DNA of 64,000 nt from Epiperipatus broadwayi (lineage: Eukaryota; Onychophora; Udeonychophora; Euonychophora; Peripatidae). The position numbers and the translations under genes are program-made. Each line of letters starts with the position of its first letter. The first letter of the stretch is position 1. The DNA is taken from assembly GCA_028023455.1 (NCBI GenBank), contig JAQFVV010012405.1, forward strand, positions 12,481,031 to 12,545,030. Reading direction: 5' to 3'. The notes below the pieces were generated by a model, which was given only the letters and a program-made list of their open reading frames with translations, ran no database searches and was not told the origin of the DNA. This document shows positions 48,278 through 60,820 of this stretch, in pieces.

Positions 48278-48711
48278 ATATTATATATACATGTATTATA
48301 ATTAATCATTAAAAGCCGGTCAACACTTAGACAATCCTACCTAATATCAATAACAATCAACAACTTCAAACTGTTGTCAAGGTAACCTCCTTTTAATAAT
48401 AAAGGTGGAACCTACCTTTATTAATAGTCTAATATATTTATATGGTGTAATATATATATATATATTACTGATTTTCATGTTCATTCATTTTATTATGTAT
48501 TTATAGAGGTAATTTAATAAGTAACAACACACAGAAATACTTACAAATAAATTAAGTTGATGAAAACACTCATCACAATGCTAGAAATATTCTTTGTTTG
48601 ATAGCTATAGTAAAAAATTGACCTATCATTTTGCAGTTTATATTTTCTGTATAATAATATCCATTATCATCTGTCTAGGGCATCACCAAACTACCACTTG
48701 ACTGCAATGTT
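48278..48711. other. Unassigned AT-rich DNA
   Basis: A (TA)n tract lies at about 48452-48466. Nothing else is recognised. Confidence 0.4.

Positions 48712-48750
<39 letters not shown>
48712..48750. repeat. (TA)n(TG)n microsatellite
   Basis: Alternating TA followed by TG, directly abutting the start of the family C element; an atatatatg string also occurs just after its other end (49901-49909). Confidence 0.9.
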
Positions 48751-48751
<1 letters not shown>

Positions 48752-48846
48752 ATCACTAGATGGAGCTTACCAATAGCTCTAAACAAGCTTTATTTTTATA
48801 AGTGCTGAAAGAGAAAGAATTCAAAATCTCTATCGTTAAGACCCTA

Positions 48847-48892
48847 CCTTCAAACCAATTGGTTTCAAGCTTATGGCTCACCTCAGTGGAGG
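48847..48892 (-). ncRNA. Hammerhead motif, family C unit 1 (variant core)
   Basis: Minus strand. Core is CUGAGGU at 48886-48880. Stem II GAGC/GCUU has loop CAUAA. GAAA is intact. Helix III is CC-AAUU-GG, followed by UU. Stem I CCUCCA/UGAAGG has one mismatch. U stands at the position that is A9 in the usual core. Confidence 0.6.
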
Positions 48893-49262
48893 GGTGGAAC
48901 TCTAAAAACTAGATCTAAAATACTAACTCAAAAGTTAGCACTTATAAAACATGTTTCTATCAATTTGAAAGTTTGAACTTTTCTGACATGTAAATGTCTT
49001 CAAATTCAACTTTGCAAACCAGATAGCTATATGGGTCTGAATTCAGCTCAGTTTCACCATATAATAATAGCCTCTGCAATATAGCATCGCAAAAGCCATC
49101 AAAGGTACACTTATAATAATTAATAAAACAAGTTATAAATTTCGTAACTTGCTTTTAAGCTTGCATTTAAATTATCACTAGATGGAGCTTACCAATAGCT
49201 TCAAATAAGCTTTATTTTTATAAGTGCCAAAAGAATTCAAAATCTCTATCATTAATACCCTA

Positions 49263-49308
49263 CCTCCTGACCAATTGGTTTTGAGCTTATGGCTCACCTC
49301 AGTGGAGG
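49263..49308 (-). ncRNA. Hammerhead motif, family C unit 2 (variant core)
   Basis: Minus strand. Core is CUGAGGU at 49302-49296. Stem II GAGC/GCUC has loop CAUAA. AAAA replaces GAAA after a C (CpG decay pattern). Helix III CC-AAUU-GG and UC follow. Stem I CCUCC/GGAGG has five pairs. It keeps U at position 9. Confidence 0.6.
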
Positions 49309-49701
49309 GGTGGGACTCTAGAAACTAGATCTAAAATACTAACTCAAAAGTCAGCACTTATAAAACACATTTCTATAAATTTGAAAGTCTGAACTTTTCC
49401 AACATGTAAATGTCTTCAAATCCAGCTTTGCAAACCAGATAGCTATATGAGTCTGAATTCAGCTGTTTCACAGAGCCTCTGCAATATAGCAATATGGCGT
49501 TTGTGATGCTATATTGCAGAGGCTATTACTATATGATGAAACTGAGCTGAATTCAGACCCATATAGCTCTCTGGTTTGCAAAGATGAATTTGAAGACATT
49601 TACATGTCAGAAATGTTCAGACTTTCAAATTGATAGAAACGTATTTTATAAGTGCTGACTTTTGAGTTAGTATTTTAGATCTAGTTTGTAGAGTCCCACC
49701 C

Positions 49702-49745
49702 CTCCACTGATGTGAGCCATAAGCTCGAAACCAATTGGTCTGGAG
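49702..49745 (+). ncRNA. Hammerhead motif, family C inverted unit (variant core)
   Basis: Stem I CUCCA/UGGAG has five perfect pairs. Core is CUGAUGU at 49707-49713. Stem II GAGC/GCUC has loop CAUAA, then an intact GAAA, helix III CC-AAUU-GG and UC. Only position 9 (U instead of A) departs from the consensus; it is shared by all three copies, so it is a family trait. Confidence 0.65.
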
Positions 49746-50029
49746 ATAGTGTCTTAATGATAGAGATTTTGAATTCTTTCTTTTTTGGCACTTATAAAAA
49801 TAAAGCTTGTTTAGAGCTATTGCTAAGCTCCATCTAGTGATCATTTAAATGCAAGCTTAAAAGCAAGTTATAAAATTTATAACTTGTTTTATTAATTATT
49901 ATATATATGCACATATTTTTGTTCATTATTGTTTATTGAATCACATACATAGATGTTCAACTTTTTTTGATGTAAAGCTTAAATAAAAAATGATTTTTAT
50001 ATAATTTTGCCTTGTTGTTATTTATCTAT

Positions 50030-50330
50030 GTTGAAATAGTCAGATTTAAGTCAAACAGGTGTTATTAATATTACTGTAAGAATTAAGAGATTAAAGTGAA
50101 GTTGGGATGGACATATTGGTAGAAGAGATGATAAAAGATAGACAGTTGTAATCTTAAACTGGATTCCTAAAAATTGTAGAAGACCTATAAAGAGACCACA
50201 TGTAAGATGGATAGATGAAATAAGGAAGTGTGATGGGGTAATGTGGAAAAAAGAAACTAGAAGTTGGAGAAAATGGATTGAAGTTGGAAGGAAAGATCTT
50301 TATCCTGCAGTGGATTGATAATGATTGAAA
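50030..50330 (+). mobile_element. RTE-like LINE 3'-end fragment
   Basis: Readable C-terminal codons include RPHVRWIDEIRKC at about 50198 and a terminus near DLYPAVD ending at TGA about 50318. A gatgatgatg-like tail follows. It is truncated at the 5' side. Confidence 0.85.
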
Positions 50331-53300
50331 GTAATGATGGTGATGATATAAGTCTATTGTGTTTTGGTCACTTTTATGTTATTTTATCCTTAGTAACAAT
50401 TTTTATAATTATTCACTGTTTTATTTTACTATTAAAACAACATTATTCTGCTTTAAAATTTAATAAAGGGACTTGATTTATTAGAAATTTAAAAATCTAA
50501 ATGAAGAGGGTACTAAAAAATTATATTTAAACTTTGGAAATACAGAAAAAATACTAATAAATGTAATATATAATGAGAATAACAAACTTTCTTCCAATTG
50601 GATGATATAAAGGAAAGTCAGCTCTGTTGTGAAAAGAGAAATGAAATAAAATATTTAATTGAACTTTTTAAAAAACATGAATGAAGAAATGTGAAGTCAT
50701 TAAACATCTATCAAATTCCATTCTAAAAATTAATCTTGCATTTATAATTTTCAAAATATTACAAAATTTATGACTGCCATGTTAAAAACGTTAAACGATG
50801 GCATTAACAATGTTACCACTGTAAGTTTCTGTTTACAATTATGATTGAATATGTTAACTTATATATTTAAAAAATAAAACATATTCAAATAAAATCAAAT
50901 TGTAATTACATATACTTTTGTTTTTAAATAATTATTATACAAATATTTAAAATAATTATGAATATTTTAAAAACTTATAAAAAAAGTCATTTTTTTGTTG
51001 ATCACCAACACCAAAAACATTAAATGGAAATGACTTTGGCATCTGCTCTCTTCCAATCTGTGCTCTTATAAACATAGTTCACTTCTTTTGAAATTTATTT
51101 TGACTATAGGCTTCTGTAGACCTCTGCCTTCTTCAAATATTTTAAACAAATAAATCAATACAGTTTCTGCTATCAAAATAAATATTACAAACTAGGCTAA
51201 GTAGCATTACAGGTGGCACAGGAGAATTAATAAAAGTTGAGATTTATCAATACCCTCAATTTCCATGATTATTAACTACATACTGGGCTTGTTCAAGAGT
51301 TTTTGAGTTCTAAGCAAATTTTTATCTTAATACAAAGCACATGTGCAACAGCTTAATGCTGTTTAGCTATTACAGTTTATAAAACATCGCGCTATGTAAA
51401 ATAATTGATTTATTTACTTAATGCCTTATATAAATACAAATTAAAAACTATTTCAATATTTTGTCTATAAAAGTTAAAAACAATATACACACAAATTATA
51501 CCTTTTTACATTTAATTTTTTTTCCACACACACCTAGTGAGTTTTGAGGTAATATTTCAAAATTAAGTTATTATATTTAAAACGTTTTATTTAATATTAT
51601 GAATCAATAAAATCTGGATTTATTACAAATTTAAGTTTACAAATGAAAAAAATTCTAGAAAAATTATATTTGAACTTTTCAAATATATACTAATAAAATA
51701 TATTTCATTCAAATATGAAATGTACTGCTATTGTAAAAAAAAAAATAACAATCAATTTCAATTTTTAAACTAATTATTATAAAGTCATAACAAATATAAG
51801 AAATGCTTGTTTAAAATTGAAAACTGCTTTTATATTCAATAAATTTTTACAAAAATTCAGAATAATCATTATTTGACATCTGTTTGTCAAAGAATCATGA
51901 CTATAATTATCGCTGCCTCTGGTATAACATTAACTCAAGTTTCTTAACATGTATTTTTAAAAGTGAAATATATTTTTAAAATATCTATGTGGAAACAAAT
52001 ATATTTTATTTTTAATAATTATAATGAAAATATTTTGTAAAAATAATTAATTATAAGCAATTAAATGCACTACAAAATTATGTCCTTTTTTTCATTTATC
52101 ATGCAAAAGAATAGAATGGGAGGTTCTTGATATTTAAATCCAAAAACAGCCAATCAGTAACCTCTTGTTTTGCCTTATTGATTCATTATTTACAAAAAAA
52201 ATCTGAAGATATTAGTAGTTCACATAACAGCTTAATTCAATTTCTTAACACAAAATGATTGTAAATAACAACTTATAAAAAGCCCCAAAAACTATTTGCA
52301 ACTATAATGCAGCAGTATTAATAGAGTACTCTATGAGAAAAAGAATTGAATCATAAGGTAACAATAAATAAAATGGAATTTTTAAATTTAAACTTTACCA
52401 CAGCTCTAAGTGTATACATTATATATCTAATTAATATAAACATATAATTAATAAATACTTTTCATTAACTATTCTTGGATGTGGCACCCTAGGTGAATAC
52501 CTAGTTTGCCTGTATCTCAGGCCTGTCCTGCCTCCGTGTATGGTTAGATATATCTGATACAAAGCCAACTTACTAATAACTAACTTCTGAAAGTAATTGG
52601 AAAAATAAATAAATAAATAAATTATAAATATAAAAAAAATCGTTTTTAAAAAAATAACTGAGTTAATATTTTTAATAAAGATCTATTCTTTAACAACTAC
52701 ATACTTTCCAAAAGATAGTTTTATATTTCTGAGTTAAATAAAATAAGATTTTGTTGCAATAACATTTATGTTTACAGCTTAAAATTTTCAGAAAATAAAG
52801 TTCTGTGGAAAAAAGATATCAGCTTCATTTTGCAATCAACCCAATGTCAAATCCACATATTCTTTCTATTTTTTTCTCTTATTCTTTTTTTATTTAATTA
52901 TGTTATTTTCTAGTTGAAATAAAAATATGATTTTATAAATTGACACCTGAAAGACTTTATACAATACTTACTGTCAGTTTTGTCTTCTTTTATCTGACGA
53001 AACTCGAGGAGGTAATATTCGTACTTCAGATGAATATGTTACGTCACGTCACTACCAGATGACCATATTTTAACTACAGCCAGGAAGTTGGTCACATTTT
53101 ATAATTTAGTTGCGTTCAAGTGAATGATTTTTTTTCTTTTTTATCAAAGTTTCTCATTGTATTATTAGCTATAATTATTCTCAGTTGTACCTTATTAACA
53201 AAATTAAAATAAGCTTCCCCTATTAAAAAAAATTATTGTTCAATTGGGAATTAAATTCAGAACAATTAATCAACTTAGAAACTTCTACATACATTATACA

Positions 53301-54004
53301 TATTGTAACCCTTACTAATCGGAATTAAAAAATATAGTTAAAAGTTTTAAACTTAAATATATATATAAAGTAAATCAGTATTTTAAGTGACGACTGCAAA
53401 TCAAAGACTTCTCCAGCAGTTATCTTTCCATTAAAAAAGGCATTATTTACCTGGTTTTATAAATGCAATAGTAACGGTTTAAGAAAATTTTCATCCATAT
53501 TTATCTCTTATTAATAATATCTAAATCTTCATTTATTGACTAATAATGGAGATTAACTGAGATGACTAACATTGACTATTTAAGAAAAAAAAACTCGAAT
53601 CCCTAGAGTAATACTTGAAAATAATTTCAAGTCTTATTTGGTCGTATTTGAATTTCAGGACATGGAACTAACCTACATAGATATAATCAATTAAATTTTA
53701 CATTTGGAAGCTCTCTCATCTATTTAAAATCTATTATATTTTAAACTATCTTTCGGTGCAAATTTTTTTTAGCAAACTTCTCTTACTATAGATTTACTTT
53801 AAATATAACCTACTATTGTTAAGTGTCTTGAAATACTACAATCTTCTTACTAGAAATGCCAATTTAATATGCATATATAATATTTAATGTTTTTATGGTT
53901 GATGTAAGTGAATCAATTAATGGTAAAACTAAAAAAAATAAAGATTTATTAATCCACATTTTCTGAATGCTCAACTACTTCATGCTCAATCGCATTCTTC
54001 ACCT
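50331..54004. other. Unassigned AT-rich DNA
   Basis: This is a long stretch with no recognisable gene or repeat. A less AT-rich patch at 52970-53070 holds ctgacgaaactcgagg, without hammerhead stems. Another patch at 52490-52560 contains ggcctgtcctgcctccg. Confidence 0.4.
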
Positions 54005-54011
54005 CACACTC

Positions 54012-54127
54012 AATTTTTTTTTTTCATATGTCATAGTATTGGCCGGTAGGCGAACCTGCAACAATCATCTGCAATTAACTGCTTGCTTGCAAGAAGGCTG
54101 CACTGACCTCTCGGCTAACAATGCTTG
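54012..54127 (-). mobile_element. tRNA-derived mini-SINE (family S1), copy 3
   Basis: The minus strand has a box-A-like gccgagaggtcagtgc and a box-B-like ggttcgcctacc. It ends ctatgacatatg followed by an A-run. It is longer than copy 2 between the two boxes because of an inserted segment around the gcaattaactgc block. No clear target duplication was found. The 60-codon open frame 53967-54149 crosses it and is fortuitous. Confidence 0.75.
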
Positions 54128-54333
54128 CTGTTTTTCTTTGAAAAGTTAGCCTTGACAATGGAGGATGCTATTTCGTAGAAACATTGGGAAGTATTCAAAC
54201 ATAACTTGCAGTTTAATCTAAAAAATTACTTTATATATATTGTGCCCTTTTCTATAGGTCAGTAATAGTTCATTACAGTCAATTACTAAAAATTTTAAAT
54301 TTTAGAATATATTCTTTTAATACATTAATTATA

Positions 54334-57028
54334 TAAATCAGCATTTATTTTTTATAGCGTCTGTATACAATTATAATCACATTCATATCGGCTTTTTCAA
54401 ACCAAATTGTGCAAACACTTTTTGCCAGTGTTAAATAATAAATGAATACCCTCTGACCCATACAAGATATAGAATTTATGCAGCAATAAAAGGAATCCTC
54501 TTATTACTATGACTCAAATATTTATATATGAGCAAATCTGAAGTACTGGCACAGAAGGTGTGACTATAGAACAGTCACTTTGAATTACTATATATAACTT
54601 ATGAATGAATGAAGCCGATGAAATTTACTAGAATTTACTGAACATCATTCCAACTGAAATTAATCATATATATAAATCAGCATTTATTTTTTATAGCGTC
54701 TGTATACAATTGTAATCACATTCATATCGGCTTTTTCAAACCAAATTGTGCAAACGCTTTTTGCGAGTGTTAAATAATAAATGAATACCCTCTGACCCAT
54801 ACAAGATATAGAATTTATGCAGCAATAAAAGGAATCCTCTTATTACTACGACTCAAATATTTATATATGAGCAAATCTGAAATACTGGCACAGAAGGTGT
54901 GACTATAGAACAGTCACTTTGAATTACTATATATAACTTATGAATGAATGACGCCGATGAAATTTACTAGAATTTACTGAACGTCATTCCAACTGAAATT
55001 AATCATATATATAAATCAGCATTTATTTTTTATAGCGTCTGTATACAATTGTAATCACATTCATATCGGCTTTTTCAAACCAAATTGTGCAAACGCTTTT
55101 TGCGAGTGTTAAATAATAAATGAATACCCTCTGACCCATACAAGATATAGAATTTATGCAGCAATAAAAGGAATCCTCTTATTACTACGACTCAAATATT
55201 TATATATGAGCAAATCTGAAGTACTGGCACAGAAGGTGTGACTATAGAACAGTCACTTTGAATTACTATATATAACTTATGAATGAATGACGCCGATGAA
55301 ATTTACTAGAATTTACTGAACGTCATTCCAACTGAAATTAATCATATATATAAATCAGCATTTATTTTTTATAGCGTCTGTATACAATTGTAATCACATT
55401 CATATCGGCTTTTTCAAACCAAATTGTGCAAACGCTTTTTGCGAGTGTTAAATAATAAATGAATACCCTCTGACCCATACAAGATATAGAATTTATGCAG
55501 CAATAAAAGGAATCCTCTTATTACTACGACTCAAATATTTATATATGAGCAAATCTGAAGTACTGGCACAGAAGGTGTGACTATAGAACAGTCACTTTGA
55601 ATTACTATATATAACTTATGAATGAATGACGCCGATGAAATTTACTAGAATTTACTGAACGTCATTCCAACTGAAATTAATCATATATATAAATCAGCAT
55701 TTATTTTTTATAGCATCTGTATACAATTGTAATCACATTCATATCGGCTTTTTCAAACCAAATTGTGCAAACGCTTTTTGCGAGTGTTAAATAATAAATG
55801 AATACCCTCTGACCCATACAAGATATAGAATTTATGCAGCAATAAAAGGAATCCTCTTATTACTACGACTCAAATATTTATATATGAGCAAATCTGAAGT
55901 ACTGGCACAGAAGGTGTGACTATAGAACAGTCACTTTGAATTACTATATATAACTTATGAATGAATGACGCTGATGAAATTTACTAGAATTTACTGAACG
56001 TCATTCCAACTGAAATTAATCATATATATAAATCAGCATTTATTTTTTATAGCGTCTGTATACAATTGTAATCACATTCATATCGGCTTTTTCAAACCAA
56101 ATTGTGCAAACGCTTTTTGCGAGTGTTAAATAATAAATGAATACCCTCTGACCCATACAAGATATAGAATTTATGCAGCAATAAAAGGAATCCTCTTATT
56201 ACTACGACTCAAATATTTATATATGAGCAAATCTGAAGTACTGGCACAGAAGGTGTGACTATAGAACAGTCACTTTTTTTTTTTTTTATTATTTAACACT
56301 CAAAAAAGCGTTTGCACAATTTGGTTTGAAAAAGCCGATATGAATGTGATTACAATTGTATACAGACGCTATAAAAAATAAATGCTGATTTATATATATG
56401 ATTAATTTCAGTTGGAATGACGTTCAGTAAATTCTAGTAAATTTCATCGGCGTCATTCATTCATAAGTTATATATAGTAATTCAAAGTGACTGTTCTATA
56501 GTCACACCTTCTGTGCCAGTACTTCAGATTTGCTCATATATAAATATTTGAGTCGTAGTAATAAGAGGATTTCTTTTATTGCTGCATAAATTCTATATCT
56601 TGTATGGGTCAGAGGGTATTCATTTATTATTTAACACTCGCAAAAAGCGTTTGCACAATTTGGTTTGAAAAAGCCGATATGAATGTGATTACAATTGTAT
56701 ACAGATGCTATAAAAAATAAATGCTGATTTATATATATGATTAATTTCAGTTGGAATGACATTCAGTAAATTCTAGTAAATTTCATCGGCGTCATTCATT
56801 CATAAGTTATATATAGTAATTCAAAGTAACTGTTCTATAGTCACACCTTCTGTGCCAGTACTTCAGATTTGCTCATATATAAATATTTGAGTCGTAGTAT
56901 TAAGAGGATTTCTTTTATTGCTGCATAAATTCTATATCTTGTATGGGTCAGAGGGTATTCATTTATTATTTAACACTCGCAAAAAGCGTTTGCACAATTT
57001 GGTTTGAAAAAGCCGATATGAATGTGAT
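54334..57028. repeat. 339-bp satellite array: six forward units, then 2.2 inverted units
   Basis: The landmark gcattta occurs at 54341, 54680, 55019, 55358, 55697 and 56036, exactly 339 bp apart. At 56277-56288 a poly-T run replaces the sequence, and the array continues in reverse complement. In the reversed part aaagccgatatg recurs at 56331, 56670 and 57009, again 339 bp apart. Units are nearly identical apart from the first forward unit. Both reversed units that cover the site share a variant (aagaaatcc where forward units have aaggaatcc), so they were amplified separately and are not a simple assembly fold-back. A 13-bp string tacattaattata lies at 54321-54333 and at 57029-57041. There are no ORFs. 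Each unit has a GTGACT/AGTCAC hairpin and a GAATGACG/CGTCATTC hairpin. Confidence 0.95.
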
Positions 57029-57900
57029 TACATTAATTATAGTTTGTCGATTATATTTTTAAAGTACAATTTGAGGCTAAAGCAAATATGTAGTATATAA
57101 AATTATAGCAAATTATTTAAAAATAGTTATGTAAAGCTTAAAATATTGTTTCATATGGTTGTAAAAGCTGGCCATATTAAATAACACAGCTATAAATATT
57201 AAAAGTATATTTAATAAATTTGATTTTAATAGTTTAAAACTGATAATTTAATAAATGCTATATTAAAATTTATAATCATATTTAATAGTCAAAATTAATA
57301 TAGTATAATTTTTAAAATAAACTTTATGATGGTGAAAATTAAATCTAGCTCTATATTTTTAAAATTATTCTTCCAAATTTTTTATAATTATATTATATAA
57401 TATAATAAGTGTATCAATTTTATAAATCTAGGCAGAGAAATAGATTAAAAATCATCTGTCAAAGTTATTAATCATGTGACTTATATACTACATACTTTCA
57501 CACACATGCTTGTTTGTATTTAAAGTAACAAAGTTTAAAATATTTTAAAAGTTATATTATAGAATTGGATGGAATTATTGCCTATCATAAAAACAAATAA
57601 TAATAAATATTAAGTTAACTATCGTATGTAATGTTTTAAATAATGTAATAAAGACGAATACAGTTAATAAAAAAATTAAATATTTTGTTTAAATTGAAAT
57701 AGATAAATGGAATAGGTTATTAAAATTGTTTTAAAAGTTATTTTAAATGTTTAAATAATTTTAATAAAATAATAATTGATTTAAAAGTAATATTTTAAAT
57801 AATATTTTAAGTTCATTACGTCATAATTTTTTATTTTCAAATATAATTCTGCTATAAACTGAAAATATGTAAATTTGTTCTCAAGTTAAAGTAAGAATCA

Positions 57901-57995
57901 ACCAATCAAATGAGGTATTCTTACAGACTATAAATATGAATTGCACGAGGGGTATAAGAGGAGATTAATAATGTATTGAAACCAGAGAAAGGTAA
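57901..57995 (+). promoter_or_regulatory. Possible RNA polymerase II promoter and first splice donor
   Basis: ccaatcaaa at 57902 is followed by tataaatat at 57930, then about 60 bp on by gagaaaggtaaatt near 57985-57998, which fits a splice donor. Each signal is short and the region is AT-rich, so chance occurrence is quite possible. Confidence 0.2.
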
Positions 57996-60814
57996 ATTAT
58001 AGCTATCAAAGAGATAGTATTTTTAAATTTTTATTTTAGTCAATTTTTTAGTACTTTCTTATAACTTTATCTGCAAAAAACTAATTGATAATTTTAAAGT
58101 ATTTTGCAAAAGAGAGTTTAAAAAAATAATATATTTGGGAACTTCGTGAAAATGATTTTCTAATTTTTAAAAGTTACTTGCCAGGATTATTTTATCTGAA
58201 ATTTGACCTAAACTTCGCAATGAAAAATGGATATACTACGAAATAAAATATGTTTAAATTATAATACAGCTTTATTTATGCTTAACCGGAGGACTGTTCT
58301 AACTCATAAAAGAACAATACAGACATTATGCTGGAAGCTTAAACAGAAAACTATTTGCCGTCTAAAAAAATTTGTGACGCATTATTTATAAGCTTATCCA
58401 GGAGTTTTTTTTTTTTTTAAAAAAGAATAAGATATTTATATCGTATGAGTTATCATAAAATATAATGAAAGAAATAGAATGTTTAGTCCTTTTTGAAGGA
58501 AACATTTTTTTTTAAATATATATTTTACAAGAATTAAAAAGAACTTATTAAGAAATAAAACCTATATTTAAAAAATGAACATATAGTAGATAAATAAAGG
58601 ATGGATCCATGAAAATACAAATATTGTGTAAAAGTTTACCGGATAACTTAAGTTAAATTGAACAGAGTGATGCATCAGAGAATATTGAATAAACTTCGTG
58701 GGAATAATTCTTTAATATTACAGTTTAATAATTTTCATTCTGAACAGTAAAGACCCAGGATTATTTTCTATAAATTTTACTAAATGGATTAATAATTATT
58801 TTTATTTTTAAACTTTAACGCGCTTGGAGGAGAACATTTTAAAACTCTAGAGAAAATAATAAACATTTTTGGATTTTATCATGAACTATGGTCAAGTGAA
58901 GACGTAATTATAGTTTTAAATTTTTATTTTACTAACTTAGTTAAATGTAAATTTTTCTATTTATAAGATTAGGAAAACATAAAACATTAATTTGTTAATA
59001 ACATAAAATTTATAATATAATCTAATAATTTAGATAAGAATATTTTTAAATAAAACGTATGGATGTGTCTTTTCGTTTATGTATGCAATGTTTTTCTATA
59101 TCCAGTGGATGGAAGAAGCCTACTAAAAATGATGACCAGATAAAAAGGGTTATTTGGTAATAATAATAACTATTAATAATTTATAATGTATATTTTTGTT
59201 TTCTTTAGATCATCTATGAATCTAAGAATGAAGTGTAAAAGTTTTAATTATATGTAACGCATTTTCATACAACATTTTAAAAAAACATTATGAGATAGGA
59301 TTGATTTGAAAATATGCATACGACGATTATTTTTTTTATATATTAGTGATATAATCCAACATAATAACAAATAATTATGTGATTCTTTTAGAACTTTCAT
59401 GTTATTGGATATTCAAATATTGTCTAAGTAGATTGTATATGATTAAACATATAGAATAATGAAGTAAGCAAACTTTTCTTATGGAACAGTGAAATTGTTT
59501 TAAACTATCAATGAATTTTATTTATTGTTTTGTAAATGCAGATAGTTATTTATCGATGTAAGATGTAGAAAAATCTTGAGAAATAATGTTGAGATAGTGG
59601 CTTGGAAGTACTATAGTTAGCAGGAAACCAAGATGATGTATTTTTTAAAAAAATAGGATATGATAAGGAATAGAAATAATATTTAGTCTTTATGTGGTTA
59701 TCAGCATAGTTAACAAAGCCCTATGACTGATACACATTTTATTTGGACAGTGTTTTATATGTCTTTAAATATTTGATGTTTTAAATAAAGCTGAAGAAGT
59801 AGCTTTAACATCGTTCATGTATTAGAGGTTATTAGACAGGTAAAGGTCATACCTCTTTGCACTGTGCCATGATTTTTTTGAGATATATTAAGAGTGATAC
59901 TCTAGCTTTCTTCCTTAAATCCTATACATCTGTTTCGCTATCTTTATTTCATGTAACTGCATCGTTCAGTAAGATATTTTGAAAAGAAATGATAAATAAT
60001 TTAGAACTTAGGTTATGCTATCGTTTTGTATAAGATTGGTTTATTTGCTTAGAAGGAATAGAATTTATAACTTGAAATTGAAGGTCCAAAGTATCCTAAG
60101 GAAAGGAAAGAATCATAGAATATATTTTGAATTTATTTTCGGAAATGAAATATAAATTTTTAAAATAGAGTATCTAAACAAGATATTTTCTTTAGAATGT
60201 TGATTATTTTTGAATGCTTTATTTTTTTTTTGAAGAAAAATAAGTATTGCATATTTTTAAAATACAATAGTACAAAGTAAATTATATAAACAATATGCAT
60301 AGTATATTTTTGTTCATTGAATAACAGGAATATATTGATTATTACACTTATATCATACTAAAGTAAGGCTAAATAAGAATGTATTATGATTAGTAAACAT
60401 CGTGTGATAAAACACTAAAATCTAGTACTGAATTTTGGATGAATATTTTATGTAACATCTTTGACTTTGCAAGATGAAAATTTTTTTAATATTTTGAGAA
60501 ATCCATACTCATTATAAAGTTAATTTTGTTTTTTCTGTAGAATGTTTTCCTATGAATTTTTTTTTTAAAAATAAGATAGTTTAATAATATTAAGGATGAA
60601 ATATTCTGCTAATAAGTAAATATATTTATAATAAGTTAACCATAATGAGAAACCAAATGGTAACATTTTTTTTTATTTTGTCTTAAGTATAAATAAAGAT
60701 ATAACTAAACTATAAACTATTTTTATATAACTTAGTAGATAAAAATGTAAGATTAAAATAAGGATATCCATTGTAAATAGTGTACATAAATTGTTTATTT
60801 TATTTGTTGTTGTT

Positions 60815-60820
60815 AATAAA
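60815..60820 (+). terminator. Possible poly-A signal
   Basis: aataaa is followed within 40 bp by a GT/T-rich stretch (tttttgtgtcttgattg), the usual cleavage-site context. It could end a transcript started near 57960, but no exon in between is recognised. Confidence 0.2.

Larger units (their letters stand above)
48751..49900. mobile_element. Family C tandem-plus-inverted element, 1.15 kb, three hammerheads
   Basis: The unit of about 416 bp begins atcactagatggagc. One unit (48751 to about 49170) is followed head-to-tail by a second (to about 49490) and then by an inverted unit (about 49500-49900). The inversion centre is a perfect 18-bp inverted repeat (49474-49491 against 49507-49524). Hammerhead spacing between units 1 and 2 is 416 bp. 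It sits in a TA/TG microsatellite, so a target duplication cannot be proved. The layout matches family A although the sequences are unrelated. The open frame 49617-49844 is fortuitous. Confidence 0.8.

Noticed and set aside
52988-53010. ctgacgaaactcgagg as a hammerhead core
   Set aside because: There is no stem II and no GAAA in the right place; the GAAA overlaps the core itself.
54156-54190. Hammerhead-like string: ggaggatgc, hairpin, gtagaaaca
   Set aside because: The CUGA part of the core is replaced by UGGA, stem II is only three weak pairs and stem I could not be drawn. At most a badly decayed relic.
56277-56288. Satellite orientation flip as a pure assembly artefact
   Set aside because: Not excluded entirely, but the inverted units share variants absent from the forward units, so they are not a mirrored copy of the same reads.
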